Shown: positions 45,349-57,977 of the stretch, piece after piece
Layout: each line of letters starts with the position of its first letter
Numbering within the stretch: the stretch's first letter is position 1
Assembly: GCA_021464415.1 (NCBI GenBank)
Contig: CM038467.1
Coordinates: 45,941,715-46,005,714 of the forward strand
Direction of reading: 5' to 3'
Source of the DNA: Lonicera japonica
Lineage: Eukaryota; Streptophyta; Magnoliopsida; Dipsacales; Caprifoliaceae
Length of the DNA stretch: 64,000 bases
Notes under the pieces: model-generated
Database searches by the model: none
The model's input: only the letters and a program-made list of their open reading frames with translations
Told to the model about the DNA's origin: nothing
Translations under genes and position numbers: made by a program

Positions 45349-47357
45349 TGTGACGCCCCAAATCCCGTTAAGAGGATTCACCCTCCGGGACCTGGTTAAT
45401 CACGGAGCCGTACTCGACGGCGATCCAAAATTAGATAAACATAGAACAATAAGCAATGATTATATCCATGAAACTGAAATTCACACCATAACCATATCAT
45501 ACAAAGTATATGTTATAGGCCTCTAATGAGGTTCCAAAACATAAGTCTACAATCCTTAATTTACATATCAGTTATAGAGGAAATATACAAATTACATATC
45601 ACATCGCAAATGTAAACAAAATTTTAAGACCAATGGTCCTTCCATTTGAAGGACCCTCAATTAACTATAAGGTAGGAAATGAGGCAGTCTAAGAAGCGTT
45701 GTCCTTCCTTTTCCCCTTTCCCGACGAACCTGAAGAAGTACCTATATAGAAAATAGTAGGAGTGAGTCAAACTGACTCAGTGGGAATCATATAATAGATT
45801 AAATTTAGAAAAAATAACAAGGCCTTCTTTACTCCTCATTTATACACATATATATGTAAGTAGCTTATATCAACAACCTTGTAATACAACTGATACGGGT
45901 TTCACCCCAAAACTCATGAATCCTAAGTCTCAACGATAACAGCGTCTATCCAAGCGTACAACCAGGTCTGCATTTCGGGGCCTTTTAACCACGCGGCAGC
46001 AGGGCCTCCTGTTATTTTCTGTGCACGGTTTCGGGTCTTGCACCCAGGGGCTCTCTGTCCCAACTTAAGTCTCAATCGTTAGAGACGAACCTGGGACCTA
46101 TCATGGACTAGCGCTAGCAATAAGCCTTTAGGCAAACCAATCATCCCACATAAAACCCGTAATGTTTTCAACATTTGATTTGTAGTATAAACCATCTCAG
46201 TAGGTAGAACAACTCGTTTAATAAGTATTTTATGAAGAAATCCAACCACTTGGACCATTATCAGTTTATATAAATATGCGTAGCAAGAATCATCAGTATA
46301 CAATCTTGTCCAAGTTGGGTTTCAGTGAAGGGAGAGTATTTGATAAGAAATCATAGTTGAATCATGCTATTTAATCAACATATAGACTACTAGAATCATT
46401 AATTTAAACACTGCATCATAATCTCATCATACACCCAAAGCATGTGTAGATAACTTAGGGTTTTTGGAGCTAATAGATGGTATAGTGAGAATCAAACCAT
46501 AACAAGTTAGAAAAATAGTTTTGATACTAGATTCCCACCTCTATGAAGCTCTAATTCCGAAAATGATGGTGTGGCGGTGTTTTCTCCCCAAGAAATGGAA
46601 ACCCTAAAGCTTCGCCAAGCTTTAATGGAGGTGCGGAAGGTTGAAGACGAAGGAGAAGAAGATGACTTGGAAGCCCAAGCGTGGATCAATAGATTGGATG
46701 CCTTCCAAGCTTCAAATAACCCTCCCTTGGGTTGCTCTCAAGACCCTCACTCTCCCTTGGAATGGTTATGTCGAAGGTGCGGGAGAAATGGGGTTAAAAG
46801 GGTGAGTTTTCGGGTCAAAATTGGTCAAATACGACTTACAGGCTTACCATGATCGATCATTGTCCCCCCATGATCGATCTTGAAGTGTTCTGGAGTGCTC
46901 TGGTGTGCCCATGATCGATCATGGAGTGTACCATGATCGATCATGGTGACTGCTGCAACAAATTGTCACCTTAAAATCCCAGAATGAGCCTCGAAACGTC
47001 CGAATCTTGACTCAGGCCAAACACGAAACTGGTAGAGGGGAATGAGAGGAAGATTTTTCCGTAAACGGGGAGTCATTTGGACATCGGATGAAGAAGTTAT
47101 GATCTTTCAAAATTGGCCAAAATTTAGTAAATCGCGTAGAATCAAAAACACACGTTTAAGATCTCGTTTTCAATTCGGACCTCCCGAATGATGAAACGAT
47201 TGATTATTCAAACTTAATTACACTATAACAACATGCTCAAGGCTTGAAACTACAAGTAGGTACATTACACCATAAGAACGCTAGCCCAAATACAAGTTAT
47301 CAACTATACGAAATACGACGAGAGTTTTAAAAGCAAAATTGGGCTAGGGGTGTTACA
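45349..47357 (-). mobile_element. Tekay-like LTR 1 of the tandem array
   Basis: A 2,009-bp LTR reading TGTGACGCCCC to GGGGTGTTACA on the + strand; the element runs on the minus strand. It has TCATT on both sides and host LTR sequence on both sides, so alone it would be read as a solo LTR. It differs from LTR 2 at roughly a dozen positions spread over most of its length, for instance near 45513, 45568-45571, 46173-46175 and 46665. Palindromes lie at 46847-46946. Confidence 0.95.
46847..46946. repeat. ATGATCGATCAT palindrome cluster in LTR
   Basis: Four copies (one ending in CTT) of the perfect palindrome ATGATCGATCAT, extended to CCATGATCGATCATGG in the last. They recur at 54295-54394 and 61743-61842. 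On the element strand they lie in the first third of the LTR, a region that usually carries promoter or enhancer elements. Function unknown. Confidence 0.85.
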
Positions 47358-47869
47358 TCATTAAAGTATTTAAAGATTAAAATCTCAAATTTATGGTGTT
47401 TCCATGAATATCAAAGACTAATCATGCTTGGCAATGAAAAGTATCTCATTCAAAGAAAGAATGGACATAGGCTAGTAAGAAATACACAAGTGTATCATCT
47501 CCTCATTAATGCTTGAGATCTATGTACACAAGGCATACAAAGTCAAATCATCATATGAAAATTATCTTACTAGCTTATGAATGGTTGAAAAAATGGAGAA
47601 GATGAAGGATTCAAAAAGTATTTAACAATACTAACAATGGAATGAGAATTGAACTTACATAATTAATGCATTGCAAACTTCATCTTTTAGCCTTAGCAAA
47701 GAAATTTACTTCATAATAAATGTAGAGACAAGAATTATCAAAGTGAACTCCATTTCTCTCTCTAGAAAAATAACTATTACAAACTCTCTATAAATTGAGA
47801 AATGAGAAGAAATAAAAGTGTTCTCTCCAACACAACAATGAAGACTATAAATAGGAGAGTTGTGTTGGA
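47358..47869 (-). mobile_element. Athila-like LTR segment inside array, unit 1
   Basis: 512 bp of the host LTR that directly continue 45348 after the TCATT duplication. It stops at GTTGTGTTGGA, where the intact LTR reads on with TGCTAAAATA. The stop coincides with the second arm of a natural 11-bp hairpin of this LTR. Confidence 0.93.
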
Positions 47870-47910
47870 GAGAACACTTTTATTGGACATGTGTTGGAGA
47901 GTTGTGTTGA
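47811..47910. repeat. Rearrangement junction with snap-back repeat, unit 1
   Basis: A perfect 26-bp inverted repeat has its arms at 47811-47836 and 47859-47884 with a 22-base loop. In the host LTR only the inner 11 bases (TCCAACACAAC and inverse) pair. The outer 15 bases of the right arm are new and are the reverse complement of the sequence left of the hairpin. Filler from 47885 to 47910 repeats GTGTTGGAGAG and GTTGTGTTGA before pol sequence starts. Confidence 0.88.
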
Positions 47911-49061
47911 AGGACTTGTTCTTTGCGATCAACCACAGCTATTGGACATGTCTCATAAGATACATTCTCACTGATTTCAAGTTCTTCAGTTGGGACAATA
48001 TGAGAGGGATCTGGTACATATTTACGAAGCATCGATAATTGAAATACATTGTGAACACGTTGCAGTGAAGGGGGCAAAGCTAAACGATAAGAGACCGCTC
48101 CTACACGCTGAATTACTTCAAACGGTCCAATATACCTCAGAGTCAACTTCCCCTTGTTTCCAAAGCGCACCACGCTATTACGAGGCCTGACTTTAAGAAA
48201 AACGTAGTCACCCACTTCAAACTCAAGAGGTCGACGCCTCCTATCAGCGTAACTTTTCTGACGACTTTGGGCTGTTATCAACCGTTGTTTGATCACCTTG
48301 ATTTTCTCAGTGGTTTCTTGAACTAATTGCGGTCCAAGTAATGAAGCTTCCCCGGCTTCGGCCCAACACACTGGCGATCTACAGGGTCTGCCATATAAGG
48401 CCTCATAAGGGGCCATACCAATACTGGTTTGAAAGCTATTATTGTAGGCGAATTCGGCTAGAGGGAGGTAGTCATCCTAATTACCCCGAAAATCTAAAAC
48501 ACATGCTCTAAGAATATCCTCAAGAATTTGGATTGTCCTCTCTGACTGCCCATCGGTTTGAGGATGGAATGCTAAACTAAAAGTCAATCTCGTGCCCATG
48601 GCTTGTTGGAGAGCTTCCCAAAATCGGGATGTAAAACGAGGGTCACGATCAGAAACAATTGACAATGGTACCCCATGGAGCCTAACAATTTCGTAGACAT
48701 AGAGTTTTGCTAGCTTTTCTAAAGAATCAGTTTCATGAATCGGTAGGAAATGGGATGATTTAGTGAGTCGGTCAACAATTACCCATACTGCATCATGCTT
48801 CTTTTGTGTTCTCAGCAATCCCATGAGGAAGTCCATAGTAATGTTTTCCCACTTCCACTCAGGAATAGGAAGAGGCTGAAGTTGTCCTCCGGGTTTCTGG
48901 TGTTCAATTTTGATACGTTGGCACGACAAGCAATGTGAAACAAAGGTTGCTACGTCACGCTTCATACCCTGCCACCAATAAGTGCGTTTCAGATCTCTGT
49001 ACATCTTGGTACTACCTGGATGAATGGTAAACTGGGAATTATGTGCTTCGGCTAGGATTGT
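47911..49061 (-). pseudogene. pol: Integrase of Tekay-like element, unit 1
   Basis: On the minus strand: the HHCC finger end (CLSCQRIK), the core domain with [18 protein letters not shown] and HPQTDGQSE, then MAPYEALYGRPCRSPVCW and the C-terminal GPFEVIQRVGAVSYRL and HNVFQLSMLRKYVPDPSH, typical of Tekay/Del chromoviruses. A TAG at 48477-48479 breaks it. After VVDRKEQVL the reading frame passes into junction DNA, adds nine foreign residues and stops at 47880-47882. The chromodomain, polypurine tract and whole 3' end are missing. A TAA at 49062-49064 separates it from RNase H. Confidence 0.93.
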
Positions 49062-50529
49062 TTATTTTAGTTCATTGTTAGAATGTGGCACTATTAATCT
49101 CCCTTTATACCGAAGGCCTCCATCCTCACCCAGGGTGACATTTTCTACTTGCTCACCAATCAGAATTCTATTCCGACAGTCTACCAAATCTCCATCACTT
49201 CCTTGACACGCAATTACTTGGTTATTCAGAACCGGAGTAGCTACAAGATTAGACAAGAAGGCTATGTTTTGCCTATGACGAACCACCAGATTGTATCGCT
49301 GGAGTTCCTCAAGTAGTCTCCACTCGTGACACCTCAAGGCAGAAATAGAACCTTGTGATTTGCGACTAAGTACATCAGCTACAACGTTGGCTTTACCCGG
49401 ATGATATTGAAGAGTGAAATCGTAGTCCTCTAAGTATTCAACCCAACGGCGTTGCCTTAGGTTAAGATCCTTCTGTGTAAAGATATACTTAAGGCTTTTG
49501 TGATCAGAGAATACCTCAAATCGTTCTCCATACATGTAATGACGCCATATCTTCAATGCAAAAACAACGGCAGCAAGTTCAAGATCATGAGTAGGATAAT
49601 TCTTCTCGTGAGTCTTCAACTGACGAGACGCATATGCAATTACATGTTCAAGTTGCATGAGGACACAACCCAATCCCAACCGGGATGCATCACAATAGAT
49701 AACATATCCTAAGCCTCTCTCTGGCAAGGCAAGAATTGGAACAGTGGTCAAGCGGTACTTCAACTCATTAAAGGATTCCTCGCAACTATCATCCCATACG
49801 AAGGGTACACCTTTTTGCGTAAGGTGTGTAAGTGGAATGGCTAAGCGTGAGAAATTCTCGACAAATCGCCGGTAGTAACCAGCCAGCCCAAGAAAGCTAC
49901 GAATTTCTGACACATTGGTGGGATGATTCCAATTCAAGACGGCCTCCACTTTAGCGGGATCCACAGAGATACCTCCTCGCGAAACAACGTGTCCCAAAAA
50001 TTTCACCTCATCCCTCCAAAAATCACATTTGGAGAACTTTGCGTAGAGCTGGTGATTTCTAAGCAGCTGAAGAGCAATGCGAAGATGTTTCTTATGCTCG
50101 ACCTCGGAACGAGAATAAATAAGGATATCATCAACAAAAACCACCACAAACTGATCTAAGAAAGGTCGAAAAATGCGATTCATAAGGTCCATGAATGCAG
50201 CCGGTGCATTGGTTAGCCCAAAAGGCATGACCAGGAATTCAAAGTGACCATAGCGGGTACGAAAGGCTGTTTTGGGGATATCCATCTCACGGACACGCAA
50301 TTGATGATAACCCGATCGCAAATCAATCTTAGAGAAGAAATAAGCGCCTCGAAGTTGGTCGAATAGATCATCTATACGCGGAAGAGGATACTTATTTTTA
50401 ATGGTAATCCGGTTGAGTTGACGATAATCAATACAAAGGCGGAGCGATCCGTCCGCCTTCTTGGCAAACAAGACTGGTGCTCCCCATGGGGACGAGCTAT
50501 GTCGAATGAACCCTTTGGATAAAAGATCA
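49062..50529 (-). pseudogene. pol: RT-RNase H of Tekay-like element, unit 1
   Basis: Reverse transcriptase with [39 protein letters not shown] and the catalytic box F-V-D-D; RNase H with [23 protein letters not shown] and DVLSRKS. It is open from 50471 to the TAA at 49062-49064; coding homology starts about 60 bases further upstream, where a one-base loss near 50530 separates it from the protease frame. Motifs and order fit the Tekay/Del chromovirus lineage. The same lesions occur in unit 2. Confidence 0.93.
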
Positions 50530-52432
50530 TTAGTTGAGTCTTGAGCTCACCTAGCTCTGCTGGAGCCAAACGGTAAGGTGAAATAGAAATGGGTGTGGCT
50601 CCCGGTACTAAATCAATACTGAATTCGATCTCCCGGTGCGGGGGCAATCCAGGCAAGTCATCAGGAAACACATCCAAGAACTTACTAACGATCGGGACAT
50701 CTTGAGGAGTCAACGGCGTAATTTCGGTACTCACTATGCTTGCTAACCACCCCATATAATCTCGTTGTTCTTTCTTGAGAGCATAAGTTACTGGATATAG
50801 GTTGTATTTCTCTCCATAAAAGACAACTTTTTCACCCCATGGATGACAGACGATGACTTTCTTAGCATGACAATCAATCGTGGCTTGGTACTTCGTTAAC
50901 CAATCCATCCCAAGGATTAAATCATAAGGACTCATGTCAATTATAAGAAATCTATCCTCCATATGACAATCGGAGTGGAGGGAGAGAATTACTGAGCAAT
51001 AATGGGTTAAACAAACACTAACTCCTGTAGGCATGCCAATACTAATGGGTACTTCTAACTTCTTTGGATTCAAACCCAAACTTACAGCACATGCAATAGA
51101 TATGAAGGAGTGAGATGCACCCGTATCGAATAAAACTTTAACACCAGTGTTAAAATGAACGAGACTACCTTCCATCACAGTATGGTCCTCTTGGTTTGCC
51201 GCCGAAGTCAAATTGAAGACTCGACCCCCTTGGCTTCCCTGGCCCTGTGGCTGATTTGGACGATAGGTAGATTGTTGATGCTGAGATAGGTAGTTCCCTT
51301 GATATTGTCCCTGACTCGGAGTTCGATCCTGGTATGATGACTGAGATGAACGGCTTCCAAACCTACCCGACTGGCCTCTTCCACTGCTTCCACCTCGGCT
51401 ACGACCACTATTCTGGCTCATCTCCTCTCTTCGATCACGGTTTGGGCAATCCTTGCGATAGTGATCATAACCGCCACATATAAAACACCCAGAACGTGGC
51501 CCACTACTGCATCCACTGCTAGTGTTATTTCCTCCAGAAGATTCTGAACTAGAACGAGTTTTCTTGTTCCTATCCCAAGGGCCCCTCCGATCATTTCCTC
51601 TTCTCTTGTTCGCTGGTCCCATAAGATGGGCGGTTTGTTCAAATTGGCTATCGAGCTTAAGAGCCGCTTCAACACAAGCTTTGTAATTGGGAAATTCAGT
51701 GAAACCCATTATACGGCGATATTGAACTCTAAGGCCATTGAGGAATCTCTCTTGCTTTTGCTGATCAGAAATCCCTATCACATACATGCTTAGCTCCTCG
51801 AACTTAAGACGATACTCCTCAACCGACATTCTACCCTGAATCAAGTTGTAGAACTCATCTCGCTTTGCTCTACAGTATGCATCAGACACGTACTTATCAC
51901 GAAAGGCTCTATCAAACTCAACCCAACCAGCAATCACATTAAGTCCACCGATGGACCTCCACCATCGTAGTGCACTTCCCTCAAGCTTTAAAGAAGCGAA
52001 TCCAACCCACATTTTCTCAGGGGCATTCAGTATTCTGAGTTGGGAGTGGATATGGTAAAGCCATCCTTCAGCGGCTTCGGGTCCAGGTGACCCGTCAAAC
52101 TTTGGTGGCTGTAAACGATTAAATTCCTTAAGGTAATAAACCTCATCGCCCTCCCCTCCTTGAGGGTCATGCTCAACATTCACCACATCTTCATCATCAT
52201 TGGCAGTGTTCCTAGGAGCTCGGGTGTGGCTAGGACCAACACCGCTAGTAGTACCATGATTGTTCTTAAGGACACCGGTGAGTTTGTTGAGAAACCCACT
52301 CATCATAGTTTCCAACCGGGCAGCCAAATCTTGATTAGAACCACCCCCGGTATCCTGATTCTCAATGGGTTCCTCCTCACCCAGATTGTCATGTTGATAA
52401 ACCGGCCTCTTACTTCCTTTCTTCGGCCCCAT
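50530..52432 (-). pseudogene. gag: Gag-protease of Tekay-like element, unit 1
   Basis: I place the start at 52432 (MGPKKGSKRP); an earlier in-frame ATG at 52546 lies in the leader. Gag domain: LQPPKFDGSPGPEAAEGWL, ALRWWRS, FRDKYVSDAYCRAKRDEF, RLKFEELSMY. A basic Ser/Gly/Gln-rich stretch and CCHC knuckle (CFICGGYDHYRKDC) follow, then protease with LFDTGASHSFIS and YDLILGMDWL and the lead-in to RT (FPDDLPGLPPHREIEF). The frame is lost near 50530. It is otherwise unbroken for about 630 residues, so the element was young when the array formed. Confidence 0.93.
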
Positions 52433-52796
52433 TCTATAAGAAGAGCAAAATATGTTTAGTACCACAAGTATCACAGGATAACATGGAATTGAAAGACGAA
52501 GTGAACATCCGGGGAATAAGAAATAAACCTTCTGGGTAGAACCCAATTGACCATCTTGTTTCGATTCTAGTTAGTGGCAGTATACTAATGATTTATAGTA
52601 TAGTCATCCGTTGCGCGGTGGCTGACTATAATATAACCCATTAGTCTCTTTGCTACTACGCTAGAAACAAAAACGAGCTCCTCGAGTTTCTCCCAATCTT
52701 AATAATTAGAATGGATAGAATCAACACGAAATTGAATTTCCTATTCTACCCCCCTCTCGGCGAAAGGAAAAAAAACCTATGCCTCTGATACCAACT
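52433..52796 (-). mobile_element. Tekay-like leader and primer site, unit 1
   Basis: The untranslated leader lies between LTR 2 and gag. The primer site TGGTATCAGAG (minus strand, 52783-52793) sits two bases from the LTR, complementary to initiator-Met tRNA. LTR 2 is therefore the 5' LTR for unit 1. Confidence 0.9.
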
Positions 52797-54805
52797 TGTG
52801 ACGCCCCAAATCCCGTTAAGAGGATTCACCCTCCGGGACCTGGTTAATCACGGAGCCGTACTCGACGGCGATCCAAAATTAGATAAACATAGAACAATAA
52901 GCAATGATTATATCCATGAAACTGAAATTCACACCATAACCATATCATACAAAGTATATGTTACAGGCCTCTAATGAGGTTCCAAAACATAAGTCTACAA
53001 TCCTTAATTTACATATCATTCATAGAGGAAATATACAAATTACATATCACATCGCAAATGTAAACAAAATTTTAAGACCAATGGTCCTTCCATTTGAAGG
53101 ACCCTCAATTAACTATAAGGTAGGAAATGAGGCAGTCTAAGAAGCGTTGTCCTTCCTTTTCCCCTTTCCCGACGAACCTGAAGAAGTACCTATATAGAAA
53201 ATAGTAGGAGTGAGTCAAACTGACTCAGTGGGAATCATATAATAGATTAAATTTAGAAAAAATAACAAGGCCTTCTTTACTCCTCATATATACACATATA
53301 TATGTAAGTATCTTATATCAACAACCTTGTAATACAACTGATACGGGTTTCACCCCAAAACTCATGAATCCCAAGTCTCAACGATAACAGCGTCTATCCA
53401 AGCGTACAACCAGGTCTGCATTTCGTGGCCTTTTAACCACGCGGCAGCAGGGCCTCCCGTTATTTTCCGTGCACGGTTTCGGGTCTTGCACCCAGGGGCT
53501 CTCTGTCCCAACTTAAGTCTCAATCGTTAGAGACGAACCTGGGACCTATCATGGACTAGCGCTAGCAATAAGCCTTTAGGCAAACCAATCATCCCACATA
53601 AAACCCGTAATGTTTTCAACATGAGATTTGTAGTATAAACCATCTCAGTAGGTAGAACAACTCGTTTAATAAGTATTTTATGAAGAAATCCAACCACTTG
53701 GACCATTATCAGTTTATATAAATATGCGTAGCAAGAATCATCAGTATACAATCTTGTCCAAGTTGGGTTTCAGTGAAGGGAGAGTATTTGATAAGAAATC
53801 ATAGTTGAATCATGCTATTTAATCAACATATAGACTACTAGAATCATTAATTTAAACACTGCATCATAATCTCATCATACACCCAAAGCATGTGTAGATA
53901 ACTTAGGGTTTTTGGAGCTAATAGATGGTATAGTGAGAATCAAACCATAACAAGTTAGAAAAATAGTTTTGATACTAGATTCCCACCTCTATGAAGCTCT
54001 AATTCCGAAAATGATGGTGTGGCGGTGTTTTCTCCCCAAGAAATGGAAACCCTAAAGCTTCGCCAAGCTTTAATGGAGGTGCGGAAGGTTGAAGACGAAG
54101 GAGAAGAAGATGACTCGGAAGCCCAAGCGTGGATCAATAGATTGGATGCCTTCCAAGCTTCAAATAACCCTCCCTTGGGTTGCTCTCAAGACCCTCACTC
54201 TCCCTTGGAATGGTTATGTCGAAGGTGCGGGAGAAATGGGGTTAAAAGGGTGAGTTTTCGGGTCAAAATTGGTCAAATACGACTTACAGGCTTACCATGA
54301 TCGATCATTGTCCCCCCATGATCGATCTTGAAGTGTTCTGGAGTGCTCTGGTGTGCCCATGATCGATCATGGAGTGTACCATGATCGATCATGGTGACTG
54401 CTGCAACAAATTGTCACCTTAAAATCCCAGAATGAGCCTCGAAACGTCCGAATCTTGACTCAGGCCAAACACGAAACTGGTAGAGGGGAATGAGAGGAAG
54501 ATTTTGCCGTAAACGGGGAGTCATTTGGACATCGGATGAAGAAGTTATGATCTTTCAAAATTGGCCAAAATTTAGTAAATCGCGTAGAATCAAAAACACA
54601 CGTTTAAGATCTCGTTTTCAATTCGGACCTCCCGAATGATGAAACGATTGATTATTCAAACTTAATTACACTATAACAACATGCTCAAGGCTTGAAACTA
54701 CAAGTAGGTACATTACACCATAAGAACGCTAGCCCAAATACAAGTTATCAACTATACGAAATACGACGAGAGTTTTAAAAGCAAAATTGGGCTAGGGGTG
54801 TTACA
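52797..54805 (-). mobile_element. Tekay-like LTR 2 of the tandem array
   Basis: 2,009 bp, exactly 7,448 bp after LTR 1. It has the primer site of unit 1 on its left and TCATT plus host LTR on its right. It differs from LTR 3 at only a few positions (for example near 53313, 54079 and 54447) but from LTR 1 at about a dozen. Confidence 0.95.
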
Positions 54806-55317
54806 TCATTAAAGTATTTAAAGATTAAAATCTCAAATTTATGGTGTTTCCATGAATATCAAAGACTAATCATGCTTGGCAATGAAAAGTATCTCATTCA
54901 AAGAAAGAATGGACATAGGCTAGTAAGAAATACACAAGTGTATCATCTCCTCATTAATGCTTGAGATCTATGTACACAAGGCATACAAAGTCAAATCATC
55001 ATATGAAAATTATCTTACTAGCTTATGAATGGTTGAAAAAATGGAGAAGATGAAGGATTCAAAAAGTATTTAACAATACTAACAATGGAATGAGAATTGA
55101 ACTTACATAATTAATGCATTGCAAACTTCATCTTTTAGCCTTAGCAAAGAAATTTACTTCATAATAAATGTAGAGACAAGAATTATCAAAGTGGACTCCA
55201 TTTCTCTCTCTAGAAAAATAACTATTACAAACTCTCTATAAATTGAGAAATGAGAAGAAATAAAAGTGTTCTCTCCAACACAACAATGAAGACTATAAAT
55301 AGGAGAGTTGTGTTGGA
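54806..55317 (-). mobile_element. Athila-like LTR segment inside array, unit 2
   Basis: The same 512-bp host segment as 47358-47869, with one or a few substitutions (for example near 55193). It ends at the same base. Confidence 0.93.
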
Positions 55318-55358
55318 GAGAACACTTTTATTGGACATGTGTTGGAGAGTTGTGTTGA
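55259..55358. repeat. Rearrangement junction with snap-back repeat, unit 2
   Basis: The same inverted repeat and filler as at 47811-47910, shifted by 7,448 bp. The identity of this complex joint in both units shows that it arose once and was then duplicated. Confidence 0.88.
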
Positions 55359-56509
55359 AGGACTTGTTCTTTGCGATCAACCACAGATATTGGACATGTC
55401 TCATAAGATACATTCTCACTGATTTCAAGTTCTTCAGTTGGGACAATATGAGAGGGATCTGGTACATATTTACGAAGCATCGATAATTGAAATACATTGT
55501 GAACACGTTGCAGTGAAGGGGGCAAAGCTAAACGATAAGAGACCGCTCCTACACGCTGAATTACTTCAAACGGTCCAATATACCTCAGAGTCAACTTCCC
55601 CTTGTTTCCAAAGCGCACCACGCTATTACGAGGCCTGACTTTAAGAAAAACGTAGTCACCCACTTCAAACTCAAGAGGTCGACGCCTCCTATCAGCGTAA
55701 CTTTTCTGACGACTTTGGGCTGTTATCAACCGTTGTTTGATCACCTTGATTTTCTCAGTGGTTTCTTGAACTAATTGCGGTCCAAGTAATGAAGCTTCCC
55801 CGGCTTCGGCCCAACACACTGGCGATCTACAGGGTCTGCCATATAAGGCCTCATAAGGGGCCATACCAATACTGGTTTGAAAGCTATTATTGTAGGCGAA
55901 TTCGGCTAGAGGGAGGTAGTCATCCTAATTACCCCGAAAATCTAAAACACATGCTCTAAGAATATCCTCAAGAATTTGGATTGTCCTCTCTGACTGCCCA
56001 TCGGTTTGAGGATGGAATGCTAAACTAAAAGTCAATCTCGTGCCCATGGCTTGTTGGAGAGCTTCCCAAAATCGGGATGTAAAACGAGGGTCACGATCAG
56101 AAACAATTGACAATGGTACCCCATGGAGCCTAACAATTTCGTAGACATAGAGTTTTGCTAGCTTTTCTAAAGAATCAGTTTCATGAATCGGTAGGAAATG
56201 GGATGATTTAGTGAGTCGGTCAACAATTACCCATACTGCATCATGCTTCTTTTGTGTTCTCAGCAATCCCATGAGGAAGTCCATAGTAATGTTTTCCCAC
56301 TTCCACTCAGGAATAGGAAGAGGCTGAAGTTGTCCTCCGGGTTTCTGGTGTTCAATTTTGATACGTTGGCACGACAAGCAATGTGAAACAAAGGTTGCTA
56401 CGTCACGCTTCATACCCTGCCACCAATAAGTGCGTTTCAGATCTCGGTACATCTTGGTACTACCTGGATGAATGGTAAACTGGGAATTATGTGCTTCGGC
56501 TAGGATTGT
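55359..56509 (-). pseudogene. pol: Integrase of Tekay-like element, unit 2
   Basis: This copy of 47911-49061 carries the same TAG (55925-55927), the same truncation after VVDRKEQVL and the same nine-residue junction tail. It differs from unit 1 by one amino acid near the C terminus (Ser for Ala before VVD) and a silent-type change near 56446. The catalytic motifs are as in unit 1. Confidence 0.93.
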
Positions 56510-57977
56510 TTATTTTAGTTCATTGTTAGAATGTGGCACTATTAATCTCCCTTTATACCGAAGGCCTCCATCCTCACCCAGGGTGACATTTTCTACTTGC
56601 TCACCAATCAGAATTCTATTCCGACAGTCTACCAAATCTCCATCACTTCCTTGACACGCAATTACTTGGTTATTCAGAACCGGATTAGCTACAAGATTAG
56701 ACAAGAAGGCTATGTTTTGCCTATGACGAACCACCAGATTGTATCGCTGGAGTTCCTCAAGTAGTCTCCACTCGTGACACCTCAAGGCAGAAATAGAACC
56801 TTGTGATTTGCGACTAAGTACATCAGCTACAACGTTGGCTTTACCCGGATGATATTGAAGAGTGAAATCGTAGTCCTCTAAGTATTCAACCCAACGGCGT
56901 TGCCTTAGGTTAAGATCCTTCTGTGTAAAGATATACTTAAGGCTTTTGTGATCAGAGAATACCTCAAATCGTTCTCCATACAGGTAATGACGCCATATCT
57001 TCAATGCAAAAACAACGGCAGCAAGTTCAAGATCATGAGTAGGATAATTCTTCTCGTGAGTCTTCAACTGACGAGACGCATATGCAATTACATGTTCAAG
57101 TTGCATGAGGACACAACCCAATCCCAACCGGGATGCATCACAATAGATAACATATCCTAAGCCTCTCTCTGGCAAGGCAAGAATTGGAACAGTGGTCAAG
57201 CGGTACTTCAACTCATTAAAGGATTCCTCGCAACTATCATCCCATACGAAGGGTACACCTTTTTGCGTAAGGTGTGTAAGTGGAATGGCTAAGCGTGAGA
57301 AATTCTCGACAAATCGCCGGTAGTAACCAGCCAGCCCAAGAAAGCTACGAATTTCTGACACATTGGTGGGATGATTCCAATTCAAGACGGCCTCCACTTT
57401 AGCGGGATCCACAGAGATACCTCCTCGCGAAACAACGTGTCCCAAAAATTTCACCTCATCCCTCCAAAAATCACATTTGGAGAACTTTGCGTAGAGCTGG
57501 TGATTTCTAAGCAGCTGAAGAGCAATGCGAAGATGTTTCTTATGCTCGACCTCGGAACGAGAATAAATAAGGATATCATCAACAAAAACCACCACAAACT
57601 GATCTAAGAAAGGTCGAAAAATGCGATTCATAAGGTCCATGAATGCAGCCGGTGCATTGGTTAGCCCAAAAGGCATGACCAGGAATTCAAAGTGACCATA
57701 GCGGGTACGAAAGGCTGTTTTGGGGATATCCATCTCACGGACACGCAATTGATGATAACCCGATCGCAAATCAATCTTAGAGAAGAAATAAGCGCCTCGA
57801 AGTTGGTCGAATAGATCATCTATACGCGGAAGAGGATACTTATTTTTAATGGTAATCCGGTTGAGTTGACGATAATCAATACAAAGGCGGAGCGATCCGT
57901 CCGCCTTCTTGGCAAACAAGACTGGTGCTCCCCATGGGGACGAGCTATGTCGAATGAACCCTTTGGATAAAAGATCA
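56510..57977 (-). pseudogene. pol: RT-RNase H of Tekay-like element, unit 2
   Basis: This copy of 49062-50529 has the same TAA (56510-56512) and the same frame loss near 57978. Two amino acid differences were seen: Leu for Met in the RNase H segment RHYLYGE and Asn for Thr in LVANPVLN. All RT and RNase H motifs are present. Confidence 0.93.

Noticed and set aside
46571..46852. 93-residue open frame on the + strand, present in all three Tekay-like LTRs
   Set aside because: It is antisense to the element, has no recognisable motif, and its conservation only reflects the recent duplication of the LTR.
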